Assembly: GCF_901875575.1 (NCBI RefSeq)
Contig: NZ_CABFMF010000022.1
Span: forward strand, 70,541 to 134,540
DNA length: 64,000 nucleotides
Direction: 5' to 3'
Source of the DNA: an uncultured Streptococcus sp.
GTDB taxonomy: Bacteria > Bacillota > Bacilli > Lactobacillales > Streptococcaceae
Position 1 is the stretch's first letter; each line of letters starts with the position of its first letter. Below, piece by piece: positions 39,266 to 46,508 of this stretch. The notes under the pieces were generated by a model. The model did not search any database. It was not told the DNA's origin and saw nothing but the letters and a program-made list of their open reading frames with translations. Position numbers and translations under genes: made by a program.

Positions 39266-40192
39266 ATGATTACAACAATTCCTATTAAGAATGAAAAAGA
39301 TATAGCAGTGCCGGATAAAACGGTCCTTGTTTTAGGCTATTTTGATGGTGTTCACAAAGGACATCAAAAACTTTTTGAAGTTGCTACTAAGGCATCGATG
39401 AAGGATTATCTTCCTGTGGTTGTGATGACCTTTACAGAATCCCCTAAACTTGCTCTACAACCCTACCATCCAGATCTTATGTTGCACATTGTTAATCCTC
39501 AAGAACGGGAGCAGAAGCTGAAATGGAATGGAGTTGAAGCACTATTTTTACTTGATTTTAGTAGTAAATTTGCTAGTTTGACTGCCCAAGAGTTTTTTGA
39601 TACTTATATTAAGGCCTTAAAACCAACTATTATCGTAGCAGGGTTTGACTATACTTTTGGTTCTGACAACAAAACTGCAGATGACCTGAAGGACTATTTT
39701 GATGGTGAAGTCATTATTGTTCCACCTGTAGAGGATGAAAAGGGTAAAATCAGTTCTACTCGTATTCGTCAGGCTATCTTAGACGGTAATGTAAAGGAAG
39801 TATCTCATTTGCTTGGGAATCCATTACCTTCTCGAGGTATGGTTGTCCATGGTAATGCTAGAGGTCGTACGATTGGCTATCCTACAGCTAATTTGGTCTT
39901 GAAAGATAGAACCTATATGCCAGCGGATGGTGTCTATGTTGTTGATATTGAAGTTCAACGTCAGAAGTATCGTGGGATGGCTAGTGTAGGAAAAAATGTT
40001 ACTTTTGATGGAGAAGAATCGCGTTTTGAGGTTAATATTTTTGATTTTTCTGATGATATCTATGGTGAAACAGTGACTGTTTATTGGCTTGATCGAGTTC
40101 GTGGAATGGTCAAATTTGAATCCGTCGAAGAACTCATTGACCAACTTGAAAAGGATGAAGAAATCGCTCGCTCTTGGAAGACGGAGGACTAG
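39266..40192 (+). CDS. ribF: Bifunctional riboflavin kinase / FAD synthetase
   Basis: Turns riboflavin into FMN and then FAD. 308 residues, normal length. The N-terminal FAD synthetase domain has LGYFDGVHKGHQKLF at residues 22-36, VAGFDYTFGS near residue 127 and ISSTRIRQAI. The C-terminal riboflavin kinase domain has GNARGRTIGYPTANL near residue 197 and GMASVGKNVTF. The start codon lies 6 bases after a TATAAT box with no ribosome site, so the mRNA is probably leaderless. A bidirectional terminator separates it from the convergent permease pair. Confidence 0.95.
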   Translation: MITTIPIKNEKDIAVPDKTVLVLGYFDGVHKGHQKLFEVATKASMKDYLPVVVMTFTESPKLALQPYHPDLMLHIVNPQEREQKLKWNGVEALFLLDFSSKFASLTAQEFFDTYIKALKPTIIVAGFDYTFGSDNKTADDLKDYFDGEVIIVPPVEDEKGKISSTRIRQAILDGNVKEVSHLLGNPLPSRGMVVHGNARGRTIGYPTANLVLKDRTYMPADGVYVVDIEVQRQKYRGMASVGKNVTFDGEESRFEVNIFDFSDDIYGETVTVYWLDRVRGMVKFESVEELIDQLEKDEEIARSWKTED

Positions 40193-40234
40193 AAGGGTTT
40201 AGAGCATGATATATGTTTTCCATTATCTTAGCGA

Positions 40235-40266
40235 AAAAAAGTAGCTCTTGTTTGGGCTACTTTTTT
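40235..40266. terminator. Bidirectional terminator between ribF and the permease pair
   Basis: AAAAAAGTAGC...GCTACTTTTTT; A-run on one side and T-run on the other serve both convergent genes. Confidence 0.85.
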
Positions 40267-41080
40267 AAAACGCTCTGTAAACATAGGGATTTTCTGGTTT
40301 ATCAACTTTTGTAAAACTTTCAACTTCAAGGGTTGGAAGTTTTTGTTTGAGTTCTTTGTGATAATAGTTGATTAGCTTCCCTTTAGCTGTAATCCAAGTG
40401 TTGTTTTCATATTGACGTGTATTCCCTTTGGTCAAAAGACCGTAAACACCAGAATCTGCGATACAATGGATAATCCCAAAACGAAAAAGAAATTGGCTAT
40501 TTTCATGAATAGGATCCTTGTAGACAAATCCTGTAAATTGGATAGTCTTTCCTTCAAATTCACTTGGATAGTCATAGATTGCTTCCATAACTTCCATATA
40601 ATTTTCATCGGTGATGAGGATTTGATCTTGTGTCAAATAGGTGTCTGCTGTAGTTCGCATTTCCTTTTCATAGGCCGATTTTGAGAAATAAGAGCTGGTA
40701 TCAGGCTTTAAATACTGGCTTCTGGTTCCTTCGCTGGCTTGGATGGCTAGATTGGTGCCATCCGATAAGGGAAAGTGATAGCCTTTAGCAGAAACTGTTT
40801 GAGAATCTAAGCTAACAGTTGGGAAAGCTAAGCCTACGACAATTGGAATGGCCAGAAGAGCAATACTCGTCACCTTGGCTAATCGGCTGTTCAGATGACT
40901 GTGGGTTTTAACTTGCTTCATCCAGATATACAGCTGGATGATTGCAAAAATAAAGCAAAGCACCATGGAAATGTAGGCCAGATAAGAGTACTGCATGTTG
41001 ATGTATTGGTTTAGCTTACCTGTAAGATGGAGATAGAAGGTCATCCCAAAGTAAGAAATTAAAACTAAAAATCGAATCAT
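40265..41080 (-). CDS. TIGR03943-type protein partner of DUF318 permease
   Basis: A 271-residue protein with four N-terminal hydrophobic segments (residues 1-125) followed by a soluble domain (about 140-271) that contains DYPSEFEGKTIQFTGFVYKD and RFGIIHCIADSGVYGLLTKG. This is the pattern of the B. subtilis YcgQ family, always paired with a DUF318 permease (YcgR). The pair is suggested to export or handle a metal or small molecule, but the substrate is unknown. Overlaps the upstream permease gene by 4 bases. Confidence 0.82.
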   Translation of the reverse strand: MIRFLVLISYFGMTFYLHLTGKLNQYINMQYSYLAYISMVLCFIFAIIQLYIWMKQVKTHSHLNSRLAKVTSIALLAIPIVVGLAFPTVSLDSQTVSAKGYHFPLSDGTNLAIQASEGTRSQYLKPDTSSYFSKSAYEKEMRTTADTYLTQDQILITDENYMEVMEAIYDYPSEFEGKTIQFTGFVYKDPIHENSQFLFRFGIIHCIADSGVYGLLTKGNTRQYENNTWITAKGKLINYYHKELKQKLPTLEVESFTKVDKPENPYVYRAF

Positions 41081-41982
41081 AAAAAGACTCCAAGGAAAAG
41101 GGAATAGAAAAAGACAACTAGACTTACGATGATGATAAAGCGACCGACGAACAGAGCTTTTAAGTAATTCTTCATCATCAGAAGATTTTTGACATCTAAC
41201 ATAGGGCCAATCACGAGAAAAGCGATTACAGGAGCAAGTCCAAAACTAGACAGGAGAGAGGCTCCAATAAAAGCATCTGCCTCACTACAAAGGGAGAGCA
41301 GGAAGGCCAAAAGCATTAAAAGTGGAATAGCAAGCAGTGGACTGGAGCTAACAGATGTTAGAATACGAGTTGGAACATAGACCTGAATAATCGCAGCAAA
41401 GAGGCAACCAAAGACTAGATATCGCCCCATATCAAAAAACTCGTCGATTGCTTGTACAAAAACTTGAAATACTTTTTTACTGGGACTTAGATGAGAAAAA
41501 TCATGCTCATGACAAGTCATGCGATTTTCTTTTTGAATTGTTTCTTTCCAGAAAAATCCCAGAAAAATCCCCAAAATCAGAGCTATGAAAATAGATCCCA
41601 AGGCTCGTAAAAAAGCAACTTGAAAGGAATTTCCGAAGGCAGAAAAAGTTGCCAAAAGAACGATAGGATTGATAACGGGTGCCGTTACCAGAAAAGGTAC
41701 GGCAGTATAGCTAGGCACATTCTTTTCCAAAAAACGATTGATAATGGGAACAATTCCACATTCACAAGAAGGAAAAAGAAAGCCAATAAATGTTCCAAAA
41801 AAGATTCTCCCCCAACGATTTCGAGGGAGAAGTCCATAAACTTTATCAGGTGTGATATAGACTTCAATCACTCCTGAGAGAATACTTCCGATTAGAACGA
41901 AAGGCAAAGCCTCAATGATAATGGAGAGGAAAATGGCTCCAGCTTGAAGCACACTAGAAGGTAATTGATGGAAAATACTCAT
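41077..41982 (-). CDS. DUF318 family permease
   Basis: A 301-residue protein with about eight transmembrane helices. The family signature is a cysteine-bearing loop, LFPSCECGIVPIINRFLEK, near residues 70-88, with VPFLVTAPVINPIVLLATF following. The second half repeats the pattern with LCSEADAFIGASLLSSF near residue 235. Two cysteines and an acidic residue in membrane loops suggest metal or arsenic-like substrates, but none is proven. It precedes and overlaps its TIGR03943 partner; the start is one base from the stop of the small acidic protein gene upstream. Confidence 0.85.
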   Translation of the reverse strand: MSIFHQLPSSVLQAGAIFLSIIIEALPFVLIGSILSGVIEVYITPDKVYGLLPRNRWGRIFFGTFIGFLFPSCECGIVPIINRFLEKNVPSYTAVPFLVTAPVINPIVLLATFSAFGNSFQVAFLRALGSIFIALILGIFLGFFWKETIQKENRMTCHEHDFSHLSPSKKVFQVFVQAIDEFFDMGRYLVFGCLFAAIIQVYVPTRILTSVSSSPLLAIPLLMLLAFLLSLCSEADAFIGASLLSSFGLAPVIAFLVIGPMLDVKNLLMMKNYLKALFVGRFIIIVSLVVFFYSLFLGVFL

Positions 41983-42114
41983 CTAGTTTTTCTTTTCTTC
42001 TTTGGCTTTTTTCTCTTTGTCATCAGGGAATTTGACTTGGTCTAAATCAGGGAGTTTGGCAAATTCCTCAAACATCTTATCTAAATCATCTCGTCTATTA
42101 AATTTTACAGCCAT
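41983..42114 (-). CDS. SPJ_0845-type small charged protein
   Basis: A 43-residue protein, MAVKFNRRDDLDKMFEEFAK then LPDLDQVKFPDDKEKKAKEE and KKN. It matches small uncharacterised proteins annotated as SPJ_0845 family in pneumococcus. No membrane segment or signal. Weak but usable ribosome site (TGAGGTATAACC) before the ATG. It directly precedes the permease pair on the same strand. Function unknown. Confidence 0.8.
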   Translation of the reverse strand: MAVKFNRRDDLDKMFEEFAKLPDLDQVKFPDDKEKKAKEEKKN

Positions 42115-42240
42115 GGTTATACCTCATTTCTAAATTATAGTTCTATTATACTATTATTTTGTGGAAATGGATTCTTTTTAATTTGATATCATATAGAATA
42201 AAAAGAGTGTTGGATAGAAAGCTTTCTTGTTTCATGCCTT

Positions 42241-42256
42241 GTGGTATAATAGGATT
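42241..42256 (+). promoter_or_regulatory. Extended -10 promoter 6 bases before the tex start codon (leaderless transcript predicted)
   Basis: TTGTGGTATAAT, TATAAT at 42245-42250, ATG at 42257. As for ribF, transcription should start on the initiation codon. Confidence 0.65.
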
Positions 42257-44386
42257 ATGGATAAAAAATATTTAAAAATTTCCCAAGATTTGGGTGTGAC
42301 CTTAAAACAAATTGATACTGTTTTGTCTCTAACAGCTGAAGGGGCTACTATTCCCTTCATCGCGCGTTATCGTAAGGACATGACGGGTAGTCTTGATGAA
42401 GTGGCTATCAAGGCCATTATTGACTTGGATAAAAGTCTGACTAATCTAAACGACCGTAAGGAAGCTGTTCTAGCCAAAATCCAAGAACAAGGCAAGCTAA
42501 CTAAAGAATTGGAGGAAGCCATCCTTGCTGCTGAAAAATTAGCCGACGTTGAAGAACTTTACTTGCCTTTTAAGGAAAAACGTCGGACTAAGGCAACTAT
42601 TGCCCGTGAAGCTGGTCTCTTTCCACTTGCTCGCTTAATCTTGCAGAATGTATCTGACTTAGAGAAAGAGGCTGAAAAGTTCGTCTGTGAAGGATTTGCA
42701 ACTGGTAAGGAAGCCTTGTCTGGTTCAGTTGATATTTTGGTAGAAGCCTTGTCGGAGGATGTTACCTTGCGCGCCATGACTTATCAGGAGGTGCTGAGAC
42801 ACTCTAAACTCACTTCTCAAGTCAAGGATGAAAGTCTTGATGAAAAGCAGGTGTTTCAGATTTATTATGATTTTTCAGAGATAGTTGGAAATATGCAAGG
42901 CTATCGTACCTTGGCCCTCAATCGTGGGGAGAAGCTAGGTGTCTTGAAGGTCGGTTTTGAACATGCAACGGACCGTATCCTAGCCTTCTTTGCTGGGCGT
43001 TTTAAGGTGAAAAACGCCTATATAGATGATGTTGTCCAACAGTCAGTTAAGAAAAAAGTCTTGCCAGCTATCGAGCGACGAATTCGGACAGAATTAACTG
43101 AAAAGGCAGAAGAAGGAGCTATTCAACTCTTTTCTGACAACCTACGCAATCTGCTCTTGGTTGCTCCATTGAAAGGGCGCATGGTTCTGGGGTTTGACCC
43201 TGCCTTTCGTACAGGTGCCAAGCTAGCTGTCGTGGATGCAACAGGAAAAATGTTGACTACGCACGTAATTTATCCTGTCAAACCAGCATCAGCTCGTCAA
43301 ATCGAAGAAGCCAAGAAAGATTTGGCAGAATTGATTGGTCAATACGGCGTGGAAATCATTGCCATCGGAAACGGAACGGCCAGTCGTGAAAGCGAAGCCT
43401 TTGTAGCGGAAGTTCTGAAAGATTTCCCTGAAGTCAGCTATGTTATCGTCAATGAGAGCGGTGCTTCAGTTTACTCTGCTAGTGAATTAGCTCGTCAGGA
43501 ATTTCCAGAATTAACCGTTGAAAAGCGCTCTGCCATCTCTATTGCCCGTCGCTTGCAAGATCCCCTTGCTGAATTAGTTAAAATTGACCCCAAATCTATT
43601 GGGGTAGGGCAGTACCAACACGATGTTAGCCAGAAAAAACTATCTGAAAGTCTAGACTTTGTTGTAGAAACTGTAGTTAACCAAGTCGGTGTCAATATCA
43701 ATACGGCTAGCCCAGCCCTTCTTTCCCACGTAGCTGGACTCAACAAAACAATCTCTGAAAATATTGTCAAATACCGTGAAGAAGAAGGAAAAATCACTTC
43801 ACGCGCCCAAATCAAAAAAGTACCTCGTCTGGGAGCTAAGGCTTTTGAACAGGCAGCTGGTTTCCTTCGAATACCAGAAAGTAGCAATATCCTAGATAAT
43901 ACAGGAGTTCACCCAGAAAATTATGCTGCTGTTAAAGAACTCTTTAAGCGTTTAGATATCAAGGACTTGACTGAAGAAGCTCAAAGCAAACTCAAATCCG
44001 TTTCAATCACAGAGATGGCTCAAGAACTGGATCTTGGACCAGAAACCCTTAAAGATATTATTGCTGACCTATTAAAACCAGGTCGTGATTTCCGTGACTC
44101 CTTTGATGCACCTGTGCTTCGCCAAGATATCCTAGATATCAAGGATTTAGAGGTTGGTCAGAAGCTAGAAGGTGTGGTGCGTAACGTTGTTGACTTCGGT
44201 GCCTTCGTTGACATCGGGATTCACGAGGACGGTCTCGTCCATATTTCCCACATGAGTCGTAAATTTATCAAACACCCTAGTCAAGTAGTATCAGTTGGTG
44301 ACTTGGTAACGGTTTGGGTCAAGAAAATCGATACTGAACGGGAAAAAGTCAATCTGTCGCTTCTAGCTCCAAATGAATCTGACTGA
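42257..44386 (+). CDS. tex: Tex family RNA-binding transcription accessory protein
   Basis: 709 residues from the ATG at 42257; in-frame sequence upstream would include the promoter. Tex domains in order: N-terminal helical region with SLTAEGATIPFIARYRKDMTG (residues 19-39); YqgF/RNase H-like domain with VLGFDPAFRTGAKLAVVDATG near residue 313; helix-hairpin-helix modules (VNINTASPALLSHVAGLN and ITSRAQIKKVPRLGAKAFEQ); and a C-terminal S1 RNA-binding domain (about 630-705, VRNVVDFGAFVDIGIHEDGLVHISHMS). Binds nucleic acid and influences transcription; also linked to toxin expression in Bordetella. The stop overlaps sprT-like start by 14 bases. Confidence 0.95.
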   Translation: MDKKYLKISQDLGVTLKQIDTVLSLTAEGATIPFIARYRKDMTGSLDEVAIKAIIDLDKSLTNLNDRKEAVLAKIQEQGKLTKELEEAILAAEKLADVEELYLPFKEKRRTKATIAREAGLFPLARLILQNVSDLEKEAEKFVCEGFATGKEALSGSVDILVEALSEDVTLRAMTYQEVLRHSKLTSQVKDESLDEKQVFQIYYDFSEIVGNMQGYRTLALNRGEKLGVLKVGFEHATDRILAFFAGRFKVKNAYIDDVVQQSVKKKVLPAIERRIRTELTEKAEEGAIQLFSDNLRNLLLVAPLKGRMVLGFDPAFRTGAKLAVVDATGKMLTTHVIYPVKPASARQIEEAKKDLAELIGQYGVEIIAIGNGTASRESEAFVAEVLKDFPEVSYVIVNESGASVYSASELARQEFPELTVEKRSAISIARRLQDPLAELVKIDPKSIGVGQYQHDVSQKKLSESLDFVVETVVNQVGVNINTASPALLSHVAGLNKTISENIVKYREEEGKITSRAQIKKVPRLGAKAFEQAAGFLRIPESSNILDNTGVHPENYAAVKELFKRLDIKDLTEEAQSKLKSVSITEMAQELDLGPETLKDIIADLLKPGRDFRDSFDAPVLRQDILDIKDLEVGQKLEGVVRNVVDFGAFVDIGIHEDGLVHISHMSRKFIKHPSQVVSVGDLVTVWVKKIDTEREKVNLSLLAPNESD

Positions 44387-44822
44387 GTATGTTCAACTCG
44401 TATCGCAAGAGGACTTTGGGAGATATTTTAAACACCAAGCTCAGTGGAATAATCGTTTACGGTCGACAGGTGGTCGATTCTTCCCTAAGGATGGACATTT
44501 GGATTTTAACCCCAAAGTCTATCAAGAACTGGGTTTAGATATTTTTCGAAAAATTGTCCGCCATGAGCTCTGCCATTATCATCTTTATTTTGAAGGAAGA
44601 GGTTATCAGCATAAGGATCAGGACTTCAAAGAGCTTTTAAAAGAAGTAGATGGTTTACGATTTGTACCAACCTTGCCAAATAGCAACTCCAAACCACTCA
44701 AACTTTATCGTTGTCAATCCTGCCAGCAAACTTATCATCGCAAGCGTAGGATTGATACCAAACGCTATCGGTGTGGAATCTGTCGTGGTCAATTAATACA
44801 AATAAATCAGACTGAGGACTGA
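44373..44822 (+). CDS. SprT-like zinc metalloprotein
   Basis: A 149-residue SprT family protein. The HExxH-like zinc motif is VRHELCHYHLYFEG near residues 64-77. A C-terminal zinc ribbon is formed by YRCQSCQQTYHRKRR and YRCGICRGQL (four cysteines). It resembles the SprT domain of the DNA-protein crosslink protease Spartan, but bacterial function is unproven. It overlaps tex and shares its transcript. Confidence 0.88.
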   Translation: MNLTEYVQLVSQEDFGRYFKHQAQWNNRLRSTGGRFFPKDGHLDFNPKVYQELGLDIFRKIVRHELCHYHLYFEGRGYQHKDQDFKELLKEVDGLRFVPTLPNSNSKPLKLYRCQSCQQTYHRKRRIDTKRYRCGICRGQLIQINQTED

Positions 44823-44879
44823 TGAATCTCAGCTAGTTCCATGATAAACTAAGAAAAACAAATCAAAAGAGGAAATATC

Positions 44880-45152
44880 ATGAATAGTAAATTTTATAAA
44901 ATGAGACGAAATCGCATGATTTCAGGAGTTCTAGCAGGTTTGTCAGACAAGTGGAACTTTGATGTTACCCTTGTTCGCTTCCTATTTGCAATTTTTACTA
45001 TTGCAAACTTCGGAGTAGGTGTCATTATCTATGTAATTCTTGCTTCTATTCTCCCAATTAAGGAAGACATTGAAGAGGAAATGTATGGAACAGGCCCACG
45101 CAAACGCAAAGAAGCCCAAGCTATTGAAGACAATGATGGATGGTTTTGGTGA
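44880..45152 (+). CDS. PspC-domain membrane protein
   Basis: A 90-residue protein with the PspC domain: FYKMRRNRMISGVLAGLSDKW (residues 5-25), then VTLVRFLFAIFTIANFGVGVIIYVILASILP, a membrane helix. The C-terminal tail is acidic and charged (EDIEEEMYGTGPRKRKEAQAI). PspC proteins respond to envelope stress in other bacteria; here there is no psp operon nearby. Ribosome site GAGGAAA precedes the ATG. Confidence 0.88.
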   Translation: MNSKFYKMRRNRMISGVLAGLSDKWNFDVTLVRFLFAIFTIANFGVGVIIYVILASILPIKEDIEEEMYGTGPRKRKEAQAIEDNDGWFW

Positions 45153-45213
45153 GGTAAATCAATAGGTAACAAAGGTTTTGCTACATGATTATGAATGGAA
45201 AGAAGGTAGTAGC

Positions 45214-45437
45214 ATGCTTAGGAAATACTTTAAAAACCATAAATGGACAGACACATTCTGAATTTTGTTTATTTTGATTGCTAATTTTCTATCAACCAAT
45301 AATTACTTATACCACTTAACGAAACAGGATTTTTCAGAAGAAGGTTGTATTTTAGCAATTCCTTTGTTTCTTTTTCACTTCCTCTTCATAGATAAATTTA
45401 TCATTTCTAGACGTAATCAGAAAGATAATGAACCTCT
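45214..45437 (+). pseudogene. Possible broken small membrane protein gene
   Basis: ATG at 45214 with GAAGG upstream starts MLRKYFKNHKWTDTF and meets TGA at 45259-45261. The same frame continues with a membrane-like segment (ILFILIANFLSTNNYLYHLT, then LAIPLFLFHFLFIDKFIISRR). A TGG-to-TGA change would explain this. A strong terminator at 45438 suggests that the original gene ended there, so the longer open frame to 45555 is probably fortuitous. Low confidence; no homologue recognised. Confidence 0.4.
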
Positions 45438-45468
45438 AACCCTTGCATCTGCAAGGGTTTTCTTCTTA
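45438..45468 (+). terminator. Terminator upstream of the Bce-type transporter
   Basis: AACCCTTGC-atct-GCAAGGGTT followed by TTCTTCTT: 9-bp perfect stem. Confidence 0.85.
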
Positions 45469-45517
45469 CTTTATTTTTATGGTAAAATAGTTTTAATAAA
45501 ATGTTTACATTTCACCC

Positions 45518-45560
45518 AATCTTACAAAAATGTAAGATTAAAGTCTCTTTTGTAAGGTTA
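45518..45560 (+). promoter_or_regulatory. Inverted and direct repeats upstream of the Bce-type ABC transporter
   Basis: AATCTTACA-aaaa-TGTAAGATT (45518-45539) is a perfect inverted repeat. Its right arm, TGTAAGATTA (45531), is repeated as TGTAAGGTTA at 45551, exactly 20 bp (two helical turns) later. This is the geometry expected for an OmpR-type response regulator dimer. TAAACT at 45589-45594 may be the -10. Confidence 0.65.
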
Positions 45561-45623
45561 GGCTATGGCAAGCGGTCTGTTTTTGATGTAAACTAGACTC
45601 ATAAAGAACAAAGGAGTAACATC

Positions 45624-45734
45624 ATGAAACAAATCTTACAGAAGAAAACTAGAAAACCAAGCCAGAAAGATATCGAGCGCGTTCAGCTAGGATGCGCTAT
45701 GATGCAAGCGACATTTCATTTGATGGGATATTAA
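45624..45734 (+). CDS. 36-residue peptide encoded before the Bce-type transporter
   Basis: Ribosome site AAAGGAG, then ATG at 45624. It reads MKQILQKKTRKPSQKDIERV followed by QLGCAMMQATFHLMGY and a stop. Highly basic N-terminal half, hydrophobic C-terminal half, no signal peptide. The next gene starts 15 bases later with its own ribosome site. A similar small frame precedes the orthologous transporter in pneumococcus as far as I recall. Function unknown; it may be a leader or small regulator. Confidence 0.6.
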   Translation: MKQILQKKTRKPSQKDIERVQLGCAMMQATFHLMGY

Positions 45735-45748
45735 GAAAGGAGATTCTC

Positions 45749-46507
45749 ATGACACTTTTAGATGTAAAACACGTTCAAAAAATTTATAAAACTCGTTTTC
45801 AGGGCAACCAAGTAGAAGCTCTCAAGGATATTCACTTTACCGTAGAAAAGGGTGACTACGTTGCCATCATGGGTGAGTCTGGTTCTGGTAAATCAACTCT
45901 TCTCAATATCCTAGCTATGCTGGATAAACCAACTCGTGGTCAGGTTTACCTGAATGGAACAGACACCGCAACCATTAAAAATTCACAGGCTTCTAGCTTC
46001 CGTCGTGAAAAGTTGGGCTTTGTCTTCCAAGATTTTAACTTGCTTGATACTTTATCTGTTAAGGATAATATCTTGCTTCCCTTAGTTTTATCAAGAAGAC
46101 CCATTACGGAGATGATGAAGAAATTGGTGGTAACAGCTGAGAATCTGGGAATCAATCAATTGCAAGAGAAGTACCCTTATGAAATCTCTGGTGGGCAAAA
46201 ACAAAGGGTAGCAGTTGCACGGGCTATCATCACAGAGCCAGAAATTCTTCTTGCGGATGAGCCAACAGGAGCCCTTGATTCCAAGTCCTCTACAGCCTTA
46301 CTCGATGTCTTTGATGAAATCAATGAGCGTGGTCAAACCATTCTCATGGTAACCCACTCAACGGCGGCAGCTAGCAGGGCTAAGCGCGTTCTCTTTATCA
46401 AGGACGGCATTCTTTACAACCAAATCTATCGTGGAGAAAAAACAGACCGTCAGATGTTCCAAGAAATTTCTGATACCTTGACTGTCATGGCAAGCGAGGT
46501 GAATTAG
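45749..46507 (+). CDS. Bce-type ABC transporter ATPase (bacitracin/peptide antibiotic resistance)
   Basis: 252 residues from ATG 45749 (ribosome site AAAGGAG). The longer in-frame start at 45692 lies inside the small peptide gene. Walker A GESGSGKSTLLN is near residue 44, the signature ISGGQKQRVAVARAI near 146 and Walker B ILLADEPTGALDSKS near 168. The LolD/MacB-like subgroup pairs with FtsX-type permeases; the next gene is exactly that. The pneumococcal counterpart (SP_0912/0913 region) protects against bacitracin and is controlled by a two-component system encoded elsewhere; no kinase gene is here either. Confidence 0.9.
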   Translation: MTLLDVKHVQKIYKTRFQGNQVEALKDIHFTVEKGDYVAIMGESGSGKSTLLNILAMLDKPTRGQVYLNGTDTATIKNSQASSFRREKLGFVFQDFNLLDTLSVKDNILLPLVLSRRPITEMMKKLVVTAENLGINQLQEKYPYEISGGQKQRVAVARAIITEPEILLADEPTGALDSKSSTALLDVFDEINERGQTILMVTHSTAAASRAKRVLFIKDGILYNQIYRGEKTDRQMFQEISDTLTVMASEVN

Positions 46508-46508
46508 T

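Noticed and set aside
45265..45555. 96-codon frame running through a strong terminator
   Set aside because: Has no usable start codon with ribosome site and crosses the 45438 hairpin; treated as part of a possible pseudogene instead.
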